A DNA stretch of 45,604 nucleotides from an uncultured Ruminococcus sp. (GCA_902789345.1 CADANT010000018.1:1-45604), one strand, 5' to 3'; positions 23,569 through 33,378 are shown, numbered from the stretch's first letter. Numbers and translations are program-made. Notes: generated from the sequence alone by a model not told the origin.

Positions 23569-24758
23569 AAAAAATATTGATTGTTTCTCACGAAATGGAA
23601 ATCGGAGGTGCAGAGCGTGCGTTGCTGGGATTGCTTGAAAGTATAGATACACAGCTATATCAGGTGGATTTATTTTTGCTCCGTCACGAAGGAGAGCTTT
23701 TAAAGCTGATACCAAACAATATTAATCTGTTGCCGGAAATACCTGAATATACTGTACTTGAGCGTCCTATGAAGCAGACCTTGAGGGAGGGACATTTTCT
23801 CTTAACTGCGTCCCGATTATATGGAAAACTCAAAGCGGAGCGTTTTGCAAAAAAGAATAACTTTGATGTAAGTGCCATTGCCATAGAGTACAGCCATAAG
23901 TACACAAAAAAATTTATGCCAAAAATTCAGGAAAACACTATATATGATCTAGCCATAAGCTTTTTAACACCACACTATTTTGTTGCAGAAAAGGTAAATG
24001 CAAATAAAAAAGTGGCGTGGATACATACAGACTATGACTTCATTGATGTTGATATAAACTCAGAGCTTTCTATGTGGAACAAATTTGATAAAATTGCTGC
24101 AGTATCTGAAAGTGTAGAGCAAAGCTTTGTTAAAAAATTTCCTTCACTAAAGGATAAGGTTTTTGTGTTTGAGAACATAATGTCTGCCAAGCTTATTGTT
24201 ACTCAGTCGAAGGATAATCCGAAGCTTAGCTTTTCCCCCGAAAACATTAATCTTTTATCAGTAGGTCGCTTTTGCCACGCAAAAAATTTCGACAATGTGC
24301 CGGAAATTTGCAAAATAATAAGGAATAATGGCTTAAATGTTAAATGGTATTTAATCGGCTATGGGGGAGATGAGAATTTAATCTGTAAGAAGATTCAAGA
24401 GGAAAATATGCAGGATTATGTAATAATGTTGGGAAAGCAGGAAAATCCATATCCATATATTAATATGTGCGACGTGTATATTCAGCCATCAAGATACGAG
24501 GGAAAATGTGTTGCTGTTCGTGAAGCACAAATGCTTGGAAAGCCTGTGATTATTACTAATTATACTACATCAAGCAGTCAGCTGAATAATGGCGTTGACG
24601 GTATAATAGTACCTATGGATAACCGTAGCTGTGGTGAAGAAATTGCAAAAATCCTTAATAATAAAGAACTTCTTGAAAAAATCAAAAGCAATTGTGCTAA
24701 AAATGATTACTCGGGATTTGAAGAAGCAAAAAAAATAAGTTATATAATGAATGGATAA
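23565..24758 (+). CDS. Glycosyltransferase family 4 protein
   Basis: A 397-aa GT-B enzyme: KKILIVSHEMEIGGAERALLGLLE at the N-terminus, KKVAWIHTDYDFID in the middle, LLSVGRFCHAKNFDNV and the E-x7-E motif YEGKCVAVREAQMLGKPVI in the donor domain. It is the third family 4 transferase of the operon and overlaps the pyruvyl transferase gene by 8 bases. Sugar specificity cannot be read from sequence. Confidence 0.9.
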   Translation: MKKILIVSHEMEIGGAERALLGLLESIDTQLYQVDLFLLRHEGELLKLIPNNINLLPEIPEYTVLERPMKQTLREGHFLLTASRLYGKLKAERFAKKNNFDVSAIAIEYSHKYTKKFMPKIQENTIYDLAISFLTPHYFVAEKVNANKKVAWIHTDYDFIDVDINSELSMWNKFDKIAAVSESVEQSFVKKFPSLKDKVFVFENIMSAKLIVTQSKDNPKLSFSPENINLLSVGRFCHAKNFDNVPEICKIIRNNGLNVKWYLIGYGGDENLICKKIQEENMQDYVIMLGKQENPYPYINMCDVYIQPSRYEGKCVAVREAQMLGKPVIITNYTTSSSQLNNGVDGIIVPMDNRSCGEEIAKILNNKELLEKIKSNCAKNDYSGFEEAKKISYIMNG

Positions 24759-25887
24759 TGTTGATATGAGTACTACAAAAAGAGTAAAAACAATTACCTG
24801 TCACAATGTTTACAACATTGGTGCCAGTTTGCAAGCGTATGCTTTAACCAAGTACCTTAAAAATATAGGCTGCGAGGCTGAAATCATTAATTATATCCCT
24901 GATTATTTACGGCATTACAGACTGCTTGGGTGCAACAGCCCTGCATACAACAAGCCATTATTAAGGCAGCTATACCAACTGGCAAAGCTGCCGCAAAGAA
25001 TTATGGCAAGACTTTCAAAGCGCAAAAAGCGCTTCGATTCTTTTACAAAAAAGTATTTACCTGTTACATCAAAGGTTTATAGAACAAATAATGAACTTAA
25101 GGCCGATGTTCCATATGCCGATGTTTATTTTGCAGGTAGCGACCAAATATGGAATACGCTCTTTCCTAACGGTAAAGACCCATCTTTTTACCTGGATTTT
25201 GCACCTGAAGGTTCTATAAGAGCATCATATGCGGCCAGCTTTTCAACTGATAAAATCTATGATGGGTATGAAGCACAAGTAAGCAACTGGCTGAAAAGAC
25301 TGGATTATGTTTCAGTCAGAGAAAGTTCGGGAGTCGCTTTGGCAAAAAAATTAGGAGTAGATTTCCCCGTACAGGTATTGGATCCTGTGTTTTTACTAAA
25401 TAAGGAACAATGGAGGGGCCTCGTTTCAGATTTAAACACCAACTATGAAAATGAGTATATTTTAGTTTACGATTTTGAACAAAGCAGCCATCTGGAAAGT
25501 TTTGTTAAGACCCTTGCCAAAGAAAATAAGCTAAAAATTTTTTCGGTGTTGCCATGCACATATTGTGACAGCTCTTTTGAAAATTCTGGTCCGCTGGAGT
25601 TTTTGGACCTAATAGAAAATGCTGCCTTTGTGGTTTCAAATTCCTTTCACGCAACTGCCTTTTCTATTATTTTTGAAAAGCAATTTTTTGTATTCAACAG
25701 GGAAGAAGCCATAAACAGCAGAATGCATGATATACTTCAGCTTTTTTCCCTTGACGACAGAATAATAACAGACAGCAACGCCGCATCTGAAAATGAAATC
25801 AACTATCAGTCAACTAAAAAAATTCTCGACGAGTGCATATTAAAATCAAAGGATTACATTAAACATATAGTTTTCGATAGTAAATAA
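24751..25887 (+). CDS. Polysaccharide pyruvyl transferase
   Basis: This 378-aa enzyme of the WcaK/CsaB family would place a pyruvate ketal from phosphoenolpyruvate on a sugar, giving the polymer a negative charge. Features are ITCHNVYNIGASLQAYALTKYL, VYFAGSDQIWN, ASYAASFS and the catalytic-region FVVSNSFHATAFSIIFEKQF. The start overlaps the previous gene; ATG 24766 (MSTTK) is an alternative start. A 73-base gap follows before the flippase start. Confidence 0.9.
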   Translation: MDNVDMSTTKRVKTITCHNVYNIGASLQAYALTKYLKNIGCEAEIINYIPDYLRHYRLLGCNSPAYNKPLLRQLYQLAKLPQRIMARLSKRKKRFDSFTKKYLPVTSKVYRTNNELKADVPYADVYFAGSDQIWNTLFPNGKDPSFYLDFAPEGSIRASYAASFSTDKIYDGYEAQVSNWLKRLDYVSVRESSGVALAKKLGVDFPVQVLDPVFLLNKEQWRGLVSDLNTNYENEYILVYDFEQSSHLESFVKTLAKENKLKIFSVLPCTYCDSSFENSGPLEFLDLIENAAFVVSNSFHATAFSIIFEKQFFVFNREEAINSRMHDILQLFSLDDRIITDSNAASENEINYQSTKKILDECILKSKDYIKHIVFDSK

Positions 25888-25960
25888 ACAGTCAAAGCGA
25901 CTTAGGTTGCACATACATAAAGGGTTAAAAATATACTTGAAAATTTGGAGTTACTACAAA

Positions 25961-27517
25961 ATGAAAGAATACAATAGATTACAAAACTCTTTTTTTAGTC
26001 TTGCAAGCGGAATGGTATACAGGATTATTACATTATTAACTGCATTTGTGGTAAGGACAGTTTTTGTCAACTGCTTAAGTACCGATTATTTGGGCGTAAA
26101 CGGACTGTGTACAAATATTCTTTCTATGCTGTCTTTAGCTGAACTTGGATTTGGTACAGCAATGGTGTACAGTATGTACAAACCCTTAGCGGAAAAGGAT
26201 TATAACAAGTTGCAACAGCTAATGGATTTGTATAAAAAGGTTTATGCAATAATAGGCACAGTGATTTTAGTTCTAGGATTGTGCCTTGTGCCTTTTCTTG
26301 ACCTGCTTGTAAAGGATAAACCTAGAATAGACGGATTTTCCTTTTATTATCTGCTGTTTTTACTGGACGCTGTTGTATCATATTGGTTTTTTGCGTACAG
26401 AAGCTCTTTGCTTACTGCCGACCAAAAAATGTATATGGTAACAAACTATAATACGGCTTTTAATATAATTAAGTCTGTATTGCAAATAATTATGCTGTTG
26501 GCTTTTCATAATTTTGCTATATACGTTATTATACAGATTATCTGCACCGTAGGTCAGAATATTTGTATAGCCCTAAAGGTCAACAGGATGTACCCTATAT
26601 TTAAAAAAAATAAAAGCAATGTATTGCCTAAAGGTGAAAGAAACAAGATATTTCGGGATGTGAAGGCACTTATGTTTACCAAAGTAGGACATATTGCACT
26701 TAATAGCACAGACAATATTATTGTTTCAGCCTTTGTAGGTATTACCCAGGTTGGCCTTTTGTCAAATTATCTACTGATAACCAATGCAGTTACGGCAGTG
26801 CTTACTCAAGTAACAGGGGCTCTTATGGGAAGCCTTGGAAATTACTTTGCAAAAGAGGATAAGGCGTCCGGTTACGGCATTTTTAAAAAAGTAGAATTTT
26901 TAAATTTCTGGTTGTATGGCTTTTCTACCATATGTATTATTACGTTGTTAAACCCATTTATTACTATATGGCTGGGTGAAAGCTATAAAATGCCATTTTC
27001 GGTTGTTATATGGACATCAATAAACTTCTTTGTGGCAGGCTTTTCAAATACAATTTACACATTCCGTTCCACACTTGGACTTTTTACCCAGGGACAATAC
27101 CGACCGATTATTGTCGCTGCTCTTAATATCGTGTTGTCAATAGTCTTTAGCCAGTTTTGGGGAGTTTCCGGAATTCTAGCGGCGACATTTGTTTCAAGAG
27201 CTTGTGTAAGTCTTTGGTATGACCCTTGGCTGGTTCATAAGGACGGATTTAATGTGTCAGTAAAACCGTTCCTTAAAAAATATATGTTCAGAATCCCATT
27301 TATTGTTGTAATTACTGTTGCTACGGTATGGATTTCCAATTTAATTTTTCTAAATGGAGTAACGCTGTGGAGTTTTGCGCTTGTTACAATAATAACTGCA
27401 GTTTTGCCAAATATATTATTTTTATTGTGTTACCATAGAGATGAAAGCTTTGAGTACTTTTTAGATATAGTTAAGAACCGTCTTTTAGGTAAATTAATTA
27501 AAAGAAACAATAATTAA
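25961..27517 (+). CDS. Polysaccharide flippase (Wzx/MATE-like)
   Basis: A 518-aa membrane protein with about 12-14 hydrophobic segments of the polysaccharide biosynthesis/MATE superfamily, which flips the lipid-linked repeat unit outward. The opening NSFFSLASGMVYRIITLLTA and VFVNCLSTDYLGVNGLCTNI are typical. ATG 25961 is chosen since GGAG lies 10 bases upstream; the frame is open back to 25907 without a ribosome site. It precedes the VanZ-like gene by 5 bases. Confidence 0.9.
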   Translation: MKEYNRLQNSFFSLASGMVYRIITLLTAFVVRTVFVNCLSTDYLGVNGLCTNILSMLSLAELGFGTAMVYSMYKPLAEKDYNKLQQLMDLYKKVYAIIGTVILVLGLCLVPFLDLLVKDKPRIDGFSFYYLLFLLDAVVSYWFFAYRSSLLTADQKMYMVTNYNTAFNIIKSVLQIIMLLAFHNFAIYVIIQIICTVGQNICIALKVNRMYPIFKKNKSNVLPKGERNKIFRDVKALMFTKVGHIALNSTDNIIVSAFVGITQVGLLSNYLLITNAVTAVLTQVTGALMGSLGNYFAKEDKASGYGIFKKVEFLNFWLYGFSTICIITLLNPFITIWLGESYKMPFSVVIWTSINFFVAGFSNTIYTFRSTLGLFTQGQYRPIIVAALNIVLSIVFSQFWGVSGILAATFVSRACVSLWYDPWLVHKDGFNVSVKPFLKKYMFRIPFIVVITVATVWISNLIFLNGVTLWSFALVTIITAVLPNILFLLCYHRDESFEYFLDIVKNRLLGKLIKRNNN

Positions 27518-27522
27518 CATAT

Positions 27523-28086
27523 ATGAACATCTTATCAAAATTAATACAATACATATACTGCTTGCCATATTTTGAGCTGGCCTTGTTTGTTGTAGCTGCA
27601 TCTGTTATTTGTATTGCGGTAAACAGTTTTTTACATAAATACAGTTGGTGGCGTTACATTCTTATTGCTATAGGAATTGCTTACACAATCCTTTTGCTAT
27701 ACATTACACTTTTGGGCCGTACAGAACCTGCAGTAAATAATATTTCTCTGGTTCCCTTTGAGGCTTACATTAGTTATATTAACGGTGCACAGGAAATGCT
27801 TAGAACCTGCATAATGAATATTGTCCTGTTCTACCAATTGGGGCTTATTTTGGGGGCATTGCTTGTGAAGCAAGAGCTTTGGAAACTGCTTTTGGCATGG
27901 GCAATTTGCTGTGGGTTAAGTATAATTATAGAGCTAAGTCAGTATATTTTCAGTATAGGTTATGCGGAGGTTGACGATGTAATCAACAATACTATTGGCG
28001 CCGCATTGGGAATATTAATTATGCAGGCAGGAACAGCCCTTGTCATTTTTATAAAAGAAAAACTGCATAATCACGGCCATAAATAA
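27523..28086 (+). CDS. VanZ-family membrane protein
   Basis: This 187-aa protein has about five membrane segments, with the VanZ features TLLGRTEPAVNNISLVPFEAY, MNIVLFYQLGLILG and ELSQYIFSIGYAEVDDVINNTIGAALG. The biochemical role of VanZ proteins is unclear; in VanA-type operons VanZ gives low teicoplanin resistance, and members are common at the ends of polysaccharide clusters. It is the last gene before a strong terminator. Confidence 0.87.
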   Translation: MNILSKLIQYIYCLPYFELALFVVAASVICIAVNSFLHKYSWWRYILIAIGIAYTILLLYITLLGRTEPAVNNISLVPFEAYISYINGAQEMLRTCIMNIVLFYQLGLILGALLVKQELWKLLLAWAICCGLSIIIELSQYIFSIGYAEVDDVINNTIGAALGILIMQAGTALVIFIKEKLHNHGHK

Positions 28087-28110
28087 TTTAACAGTTTAAC
28101 TAAAAGAGAT

Positions 28111-28153
28111 AAAACCATTTTGCGGAATTATATACCTGCAAAATGGTTTTTTT
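28111..28153 (+). terminator. Terminator of the exopolysaccharide operon
   Basis: A 13-base-pair perfect stem (AAAACCATTTTGC with GCAAAATGGTTTT), 14-base loop, and a T-run of seven overlapping the right arm. Confidence 0.9.
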
Positions 28154-28238
28154 AATAAAAAGATTCAATGCACAAGCCCATAGGGGACATAAAAATTAAA
28201 TATTTTTTCATAATTATAAATAATAATTATATACGCAC

Positions 28239-28272
28239 TTGCAAAATGTTAGAAATCTTGGTATAATATACC
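28239..28272 (+). promoter_or_regulatory. Promoter with overlapping palindrome before the sensor kinase
   Basis: TTGCAA and TATAAT are 17 bases apart (28239-28267). The perfect 6-1-6 palindrome GGTATA-A-TATACC (28260-28272) covers the -10, so it may be a repressor site. The leader is about 85 bases. Confidence 0.6.
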
Positions 28273-28357
28273 ATATTTGGAATTATTTTAGCAACCTTGT
28301 TTGTTACAGGCGTGAATTGTCTGCAATTTTGAAAATGTATAGGGTTAGGAGAAAAGT

Positions 28358-30574
28358 ATGGTAAAGAAAATAAGTAAAGCCATGATTATAATAGTGCTGG
28401 TGTGTACCATTGTCACAGCTATATTAACATATGCAATTTATAAAACCATTACCTATGAGCTTTATAAAGAACGCTGCTATCATTTAAAGGAAACCACCCA
28501 ACAAATGATAAGTCAGGTTAACTATGTGATTGCACATCAGTGGAAGCAACTGTCGATTGCTGATGTTTCAATGCATAAGTACTTTGAAAATAACAAAAAT
28601 ACGGAAACACCTTGTGAGATTGTAGATTATAATAATAAAATGCTTCAGCCGGAATCTGCCGAAATAGTTGTATTTGATGACAAGGGAAATGTTTATTACA
28701 AAAACGGAGTTCAAAGGCGTTGGACAGACCCTGATATACTGGTAAGCGGGGCTAAAACACAGCTCCTGATTCACTCTGAAAAAACCTATACAGTGGACAG
28801 AAATGTATGTGTTTTATTTTTGAAAAAGCTTGATACACCCATACTACTGGGTAAAGGTGGTAAAAAGCTTACGCATATTGCTATATTGCAGAAAATGGAG
28901 TATTTTGAATCTATTTTTAAGTCCTCCGCATATCAAAAAGCCAACAACACCGTACTTATTACATCTAATGGCAACAGAATATATTATGACAATTTTTCCG
29001 GCAATATAAGCAACGAAGAGAAAAAAATAATTAATTCCTACAATGTTATTGAGGCTATGGCAAACTGTGAATTTTTGTACGACGGCTCTTATGATACCTT
29101 TAAAAATAATATAATATCGGGAAAACCGGGTGCAGCAGAAATAGTAATAGATAATACTGATTATTTTATAGCGTACGGCTCTATTGACAACGGCAGGCGG
29201 CTTATGATATTGGTATCCAGCGAGTATGTAAGCGCAAACACTTCCGGATTTACAAGTATGTTGCTGCATACTATAGTATTTTTCGGTTCGTTGTTTTTGT
29301 TGCTGGTAACAGTTGTAGTTTTTGTTATTACCTATAGTAACGGTAAGTCTAAAATATATGAAAAAGAGCGTGAAATGAACGAACAACTGCAAAAGGCTAT
29401 AGCAGAAACCAACCGCGCCAACCGGGCAAAAACAGATTTTTTGGCGCATATTTCACACGATATTCGCACACCTATTAACGGAATTATGGGTATGCTTGAT
29501 ATTGCAAACCGACATATAGGAAATTGGGAAAAGGTAGAGGACTGTTTAAATAAAATACGAAGCTCGTCAAATCATTTGCTATTACTTATTAATGATATTC
29601 TGGATATGAGCCAAATAGAAAACGAAAGATTAGAGCTTACCCAGGAATGCTTTGAAATAACCTCCCTGCTAGATGCCTGCATATCTATAATAATGGGACA
29701 AGTAGAGGAAAAAGATTTGGTGTTTATTTCCAGATACAGTACCATTAAACATAAAAATTTAGTGGGAAGTCCGCTGCATTTAAGGCAGATACTATTAAAT
29801 GTTTTAAGCAATGCTGTAAAGTATACAGACAACGGAGGTAAAATAGAATTTTCTGTTGATGAAATTGATTCTTATAGTAACTGTGCCTTATTTAAGTTTG
29901 TTATTAAGGACAACGGTATTGGTATGAGCGAGGATTTTCAAAGAAAAATCTTTGAACCTTTTGCACGAGGCACCAACAGCTACGCCTCGCAGTTTAAAGG
30001 CTCCGGACTTGGAATGTCTATATGTAAGGCCCTTACCACCAAAATGGGAGGCAAAATAACAGTTGACAGCAAGCTGAATGTAGGAAGTACATTTACTATA
30101 GTAATTCCGTTTTGGATAGATTCATCTCCGACCCTTGCCGAAAAGCAGTCTGACAGCGACACTTCAGACAATATTAAGGGTATGAGAATATTGGTAGCAG
30201 AAGACAACGAGCTTAACAGTGAAATTGCAAAGGAATTGTTAGAGGACGCCGGCGCTGTAGTTACTTTGGCTAAAGACGGCAAAGAGGCTGTCAGTATTTT
30301 TAAACAGAGCTGTATACATGAAATTGACCTTATCCTTATGGATATAATGATGCCTGTGCTAAATGGTTATGAAGCAACGCAGATTATACGGTCTTTAAGC
30401 AGAATAGACGCACAGACTGTGCCTATTGTAGCTATGACGGCAAACGCTTTTTCTCATGACATACAAAAAGCAAAACAAGTTGGAATGAACGACCACATAG
30501 CTAAACCTATAGATGTACAAAAAATGTATAAGGTTATCAGCAGCTACAATAAGGGCTGTCAAACTATAACATAA
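28358..30574 (+). CDS. Hybrid sensor histidine kinase with receiver domain
   Basis: This 738-aa membrane sensor has membrane segments at about 8-28 and 303-326 flanking a ~270-residue outside domain (Cache-like in position). The HisKA box HISHDIRTPINGIMGM carries the phospho-His (about 366). The ATPase domain follows with LLNVLSNAVKYTDNGG, DNGIGMS and GSGLGMSI. A C-terminal receiver domain (about 610-735) has DLILMDIMMP with the phospho-Asp. No output regulator or HPt protein is nearby. AGGAG precedes the start. The gene is followed after 48 bases by an orphan solute-binding lipoprotein, which probably feeds it its signal. Confidence 0.93.
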   Translation: MVKKISKAMIIIVLVCTIVTAILTYAIYKTITYELYKERCYHLKETTQQMISQVNYVIAHQWKQLSIADVSMHKYFENNKNTETPCEIVDYNNKMLQPESAEIVVFDDKGNVYYKNGVQRRWTDPDILVSGAKTQLLIHSEKTYTVDRNVCVLFLKKLDTPILLGKGGKKLTHIAILQKMEYFESIFKSSAYQKANNTVLITSNGNRIYYDNFSGNISNEEKKIINSYNVIEAMANCEFLYDGSYDTFKNNIISGKPGAAEIVIDNTDYFIAYGSIDNGRRLMILVSSEYVSANTSGFTSMLLHTIVFFGSLFLLLVTVVVFVITYSNGKSKIYEKEREMNEQLQKAIAETNRANRAKTDFLAHISHDIRTPINGIMGMLDIANRHIGNWEKVEDCLNKIRSSSNHLLLLINDILDMSQIENERLELTQECFEITSLLDACISIIMGQVEEKDLVFISRYSTIKHKNLVGSPLHLRQILLNVLSNAVKYTDNGGKIEFSVDEIDSYSNCALFKFVIKDNGIGMSEDFQRKIFEPFARGTNSYASQFKGSGLGMSICKALTTKMGGKITVDSKLNVGSTFTIVIPFWIDSSPTLAEKQSDSDTSDNIKGMRILVAEDNELNSEIAKELLEDAGAVVTLAKDGKEAVSIFKQSCIHEIDLILMDIMMPVLNGYEATQIIRSLSRIDAQTVPIVAMTANAFSHDIQKAKQVGMNDHIAKPIDVQKMYKVISSYNKGCQTIT

Positions 30575-30622
30575 TAATTTATTATGCTTAATTAATAGTA
30601 AAATGTATTGCGAGGGTTAAAG

Positions 30623-32416
30623 ATGAAAAAATGTATTAAATCTGCCTTATGTGCTGTGTTAATTTTTCTTTTGATTACTGGCTGTACAAATACACTTAGC
30701 GATGATTCTGCCGGCAAAAATGAAAGTAAAACAAACGGACACGAGCCTATTACCATTGTTACCTTTGGCAGAAACTATGAACCTCTTAAAAAGGCACTTA
30801 AAAAGGTATATCCGGAAATTAACCTGGAAATTATCAGCTACAAGGGCAGAAATTCAAGTCGCTATACTACTACACTTCTTAAAACCGATAACGCCCCCGA
30901 CATATTCACATCTGTTCACCGTATAGATGAAAAACTTCAAAAAGAGAAGCTTTTAAGCCTTTCAGGCTACAGCTTTGTGTCTAAATATGATATGAGCGTT
31001 CTTAACCATGCAGATGTTGACGGCTCTATTTATCTATTGCCAAACGGCTACACAATATCCGGTATCTTCTACAACAAAACACTTTTTCAAAAGCATAATT
31101 GGGAGGTACCAAAGAGCTTTAAGGAGCTTCAACAGCTTGTTCCGAAAATTAAAGAGGCGGGGGTTACTGTGTCGGTATCAGAGAATCAATACCCCGGCAA
31201 CGCCTTTACATATTTATTTACATTAGGTGCAACAAATTTTCTGTCAACACAGGACGGAGTTAGGTGGAAAAATGACTTTATATTAGGTAAAGCCGACGCA
31301 TCGGGAGACTTTAAACAATGTGCCCAATATTTACAAAAATGGATTGACCTGGGAATGCTGAACTATTCCGAGGAGCTTCACGACGATTCAAAGGCAGAGG
31401 AATATTTTGCACAGGGAAATACAGCGTTTTTAATGAAAATAAGCCCCTTTAGGGTGTCGCAAAACGATGACGGAACAGGTGACCAATATGGGGGTTTGCC
31501 GTGGCTTTCAGAGGACGGCAGCAACAATGTAGCCCTAACCAACTCCAGCAGATATTTTGGGCTGAATAAAAATCTTGAAAAAAATCCTCAAAAGCTTGAA
31601 GATGCTCTAAAAATAATGGAGTTTTTATCTACAGAGGAGGGGCAGTTGGCGGCCTTGGAAAATCCTAAAAAAGATTCAATAGTTCTGCCTCTTAAAGAAT
31701 TTGACAGTTCTGTAAATGACATATACAAGTCTTTAGAGAAATCTGTTGAAGAGGGTAAGGTTATTCCTCTTGTTTATACAGGCTGGGAGGATTATCTGGA
31801 ACCTATAGGCAGTGCTGTTATTGAACAGGAATCCGGCAAACTGGACGCTGACCAATTAGTTGAAAAAATTAATACAATTCAAAAAAAGACAATTACGGAG
31901 GGCGGCGCAGAGATTTACGCCGATGTTGAAGAAACTCTCACCCTGGAAGAAACTGCCCATCTGGTAGGTACAGCATATGCGGCAAAAACAAACGCCGACT
32001 GTGCTTTAATTTCCTTAGGGGAATATCACGGCGATAAAAAGGAAAACCCTTTTGGTGTAAACGGTTGCCTGTTTAAAGGTATAAAAATTAATGCTGAAGA
32101 GCTTTGTGCGGTAAACCCTGCCGGCTGGTCGGACACTATTTACACAATGAAGCTAACAGGAAATGAAATAAAACAGCTTGCCAAAACCGGTTATGACCTT
32201 TTTAACGACGGTAATCCTTTTCCATATGTGCTGATAACAAAAGAGGGCAGTAAGCTTGACGACGATGTTACCTACACTGTAGTATGCAACGAAACTACAG
32301 ATACTGTGGCAAAACAGGGGAAATTAAAAAATGCCGGCGTTACCGGACAACAGGCGCTTATTGATTATCTGAAAAAAATTAAAAAGGTTAATTTGGAAAC
32401 TATTAGGTGGAAATAA
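30623..32416 (+). CDS. Solute-binding lipoprotein fused to a 5'-nucleotidase C-terminal domain
   Basis: A 597-aa lipoprotein with signal peptide and lipobox LLITGC (Cys about 21). Residues 40-420 form a family 1 (sugar-type) extracellular solute-binding domain (ITIVTFGRNYEPLKKALKKVYPEI, DNAPDIFTS, YLLPNGYTISGIFYNKTLF). Residues about 440-595 resemble the C-terminal substrate domain of 5'-nucleotidases (GCLFKGIKINAEELC, MKLTGNEIKQL, YTVVCNETT), with no catalytic metal domain. No ABC permease or ATPase of this type is near, so inference makes it a ligand-catching co-sensor for the kinase upstream. ATG 30623 is chosen for its GAGGG ribosome site; an in-frame TTG lies five codons earlier. Confidence 0.87.
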   Translation: MKKCIKSALCAVLIFLLITGCTNTLSDDSAGKNESKTNGHEPITIVTFGRNYEPLKKALKKVYPEINLEIISYKGRNSSRYTTTLLKTDNAPDIFTSVHRIDEKLQKEKLLSLSGYSFVSKYDMSVLNHADVDGSIYLLPNGYTISGIFYNKTLFQKHNWEVPKSFKELQQLVPKIKEAGVTVSVSENQYPGNAFTYLFTLGATNFLSTQDGVRWKNDFILGKADASGDFKQCAQYLQKWIDLGMLNYSEELHDDSKAEEYFAQGNTAFLMKISPFRVSQNDDGTGDQYGGLPWLSEDGSNNVALTNSSRYFGLNKNLEKNPQKLEDALKIMEFLSTEEGQLAALENPKKDSIVLPLKEFDSSVNDIYKSLEKSVEEGKVIPLVYTGWEDYLEPIGSAVIEQESGKLDADQLVEKINTIQKKTITEGGAEIYADVEETLTLEETAHLVGTAYAAKTNADCALISLGEYHGDKKENPFGVNGCLFKGIKINAEELCAVNPAGWSDTIYTMKLTGNEIKQLAKTGYDLFNDGNPFPYVLITKEGSKLDDDVTYTVVCNETTDTVAKQGKLKNAGVTGQQALIDYLKKIKKVNLETIRWK

Positions 32417-32431
32417 AATATTAAGCATTTT

Positions 32432-32464
32432 ACAAAAGGTTTGCATTATCTGCAGACCTTTTGT
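32432..32464 (+). terminator. Hairpin terminator after the lipoprotein gene
   Basis: A 14-base-pair stem (ACAAAAGGTTTGCA with TGCAGACCTTTTGT, one G-U) around a 5-base loop. The following T-run is poor, so the termination strength is uncertain. Confidence 0.65.
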
Positions 32465-32470
32465 TATTGC

Positions 32471-32499
32471 TTGAACTTTTGCTGGTATTATGGTATAGT
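32471..32499 (+). promoter_or_regulatory. Promoter of the DtxR-like regulator
   Basis: TTGAAC (32471-32476) and TATAGT (32494-32499) with a 17-base spacer; transcription would start near 32506, just before the operator at 32511. Confidence 0.65.
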
Positions 32500-32510
32500 T
32501 TATAAAAAAA

Positions 32511-32526
32511 GTTAGTCGATGCTAAC
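32511..32526. promoter_or_regulatory. Operator copy 1, GTTAG-N6-CTAAC
   Basis: GTTAG TCGATG CTAAC lies directly after the predicted start site of the regulator gene, a position for autorepression. The same half-sites and spacing recur at 33632-33647 and 33667-33682. Confidence 0.7.
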
Positions 32527-32550
32527 CCAAAACTTGAACCGAGGTAAGCA

Positions 32551-33378
32551 ATGAAAAATAAAGCAGAAGAATTAAAAATGCGTGTAATGTTTTGCTTTTT
32601 AGAAAATCCTGACAGTACAGTTACAGGTATAAGCCGTACTTTAAACGAACCAAAGCAAACTATTTCACGAATGTTAATGGCACTGGAAAAAGAGGGGCTT
32701 ATTAACAGAGAAAACAATAGACACCCCAAGCTGACATCAGACGGCGAATATTGGGCAAATTTATACAACAAGCGAATGAATATAAATCTACATTACCTAA
32801 TGTACAACGGCGTTAATATAGAAGACGCTAGGGAGGATGCAATGTATTTTGCCCTGCATTCTTCTGATGCAACTATGAAAATGATAGCAAAAACAACCGA
32901 GATACTTCGCATAAAATCAGAACCAAGTATGAAAAGAAAATTCAGCGGCGACTGGCTGTGTAATAATTTAAGTGACGGTATATACAATTTTCCGTTTATT
33001 ATTTACAAAGAAATTGCGAAAAACGGCAACAACATTTCTATGGCAAACAGAGGCTTTGTGCACCCATGTACTATTACTGTAAAAAACGGCGTTGGTATTG
33101 TACAGCTACAGGCCGTTGCTATGTCGGAAAAATCCAGCTTAAACGGAGAAACCATGACTGGCAAGGTTAAAAATATGCGGTATTTTTCCTATGGTGAGTA
33201 TATTCAGGCAGAAACCATTGGAGATCTAATAACATTTCCGGCAACGGCTTTGGAATTTGTTACAGATGGTACTGGCAGTGAAAAAATACTTCATGGCAGT
33301 GTGGGAGTAAATATGGAATGTAGTGTAGGCCCTGAGCATATGGCAGAGGCAACAGCCATATTTACAGTTATTATATAA
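32551..33378 (+). CDS. DtxR/MarR-like winged-helix metalloregulator of the heme locus
   Basis: A 275-aa regulator. Residues about 8-72 are a winged helix (TVTGISRTLNEPKQTISRMLMALEKEGLINRE, then HPKLTSDGEYWANL). Residues 78-120 resemble the DtxR-family dimerization and metal-binding region (LMYNGVNIEDAREDAMYFALHSSDATMKMI), though the usual Cys/Met and Glu-His ligands are not clearly kept. The remaining ~150 residues are unassigned and beta-rich. It opens the heme locus and its own leader and the following gap share three operators, so it probably represses by iron or heme level, as MtsR does for the streptococcal heme operon. The GAGG ribosome site is upstream of the ATG. Confidence 0.75.
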   Translation: MKNKAEELKMRVMFCFLENPDSTVTGISRTLNEPKQTISRMLMALEKEGLINRENNRHPKLTSDGEYWANLYNKRMNINLHYLMYNGVNIEDAREDAMYFALHSSDATMKMIAKTTEILRIKSEPSMKRKFSGDWLCNNLSDGIYNFPFIIYKEIAKNGNNISMANRGFVHPCTITVKNGVGIVQLQAVAMSEKSSLNGETMTGKVKNMRYFSYGEYIQAETIGDLITFPATALEFVTDGTGSEKILHGSVGVNMECSVGPEHMAEATAIFTVII

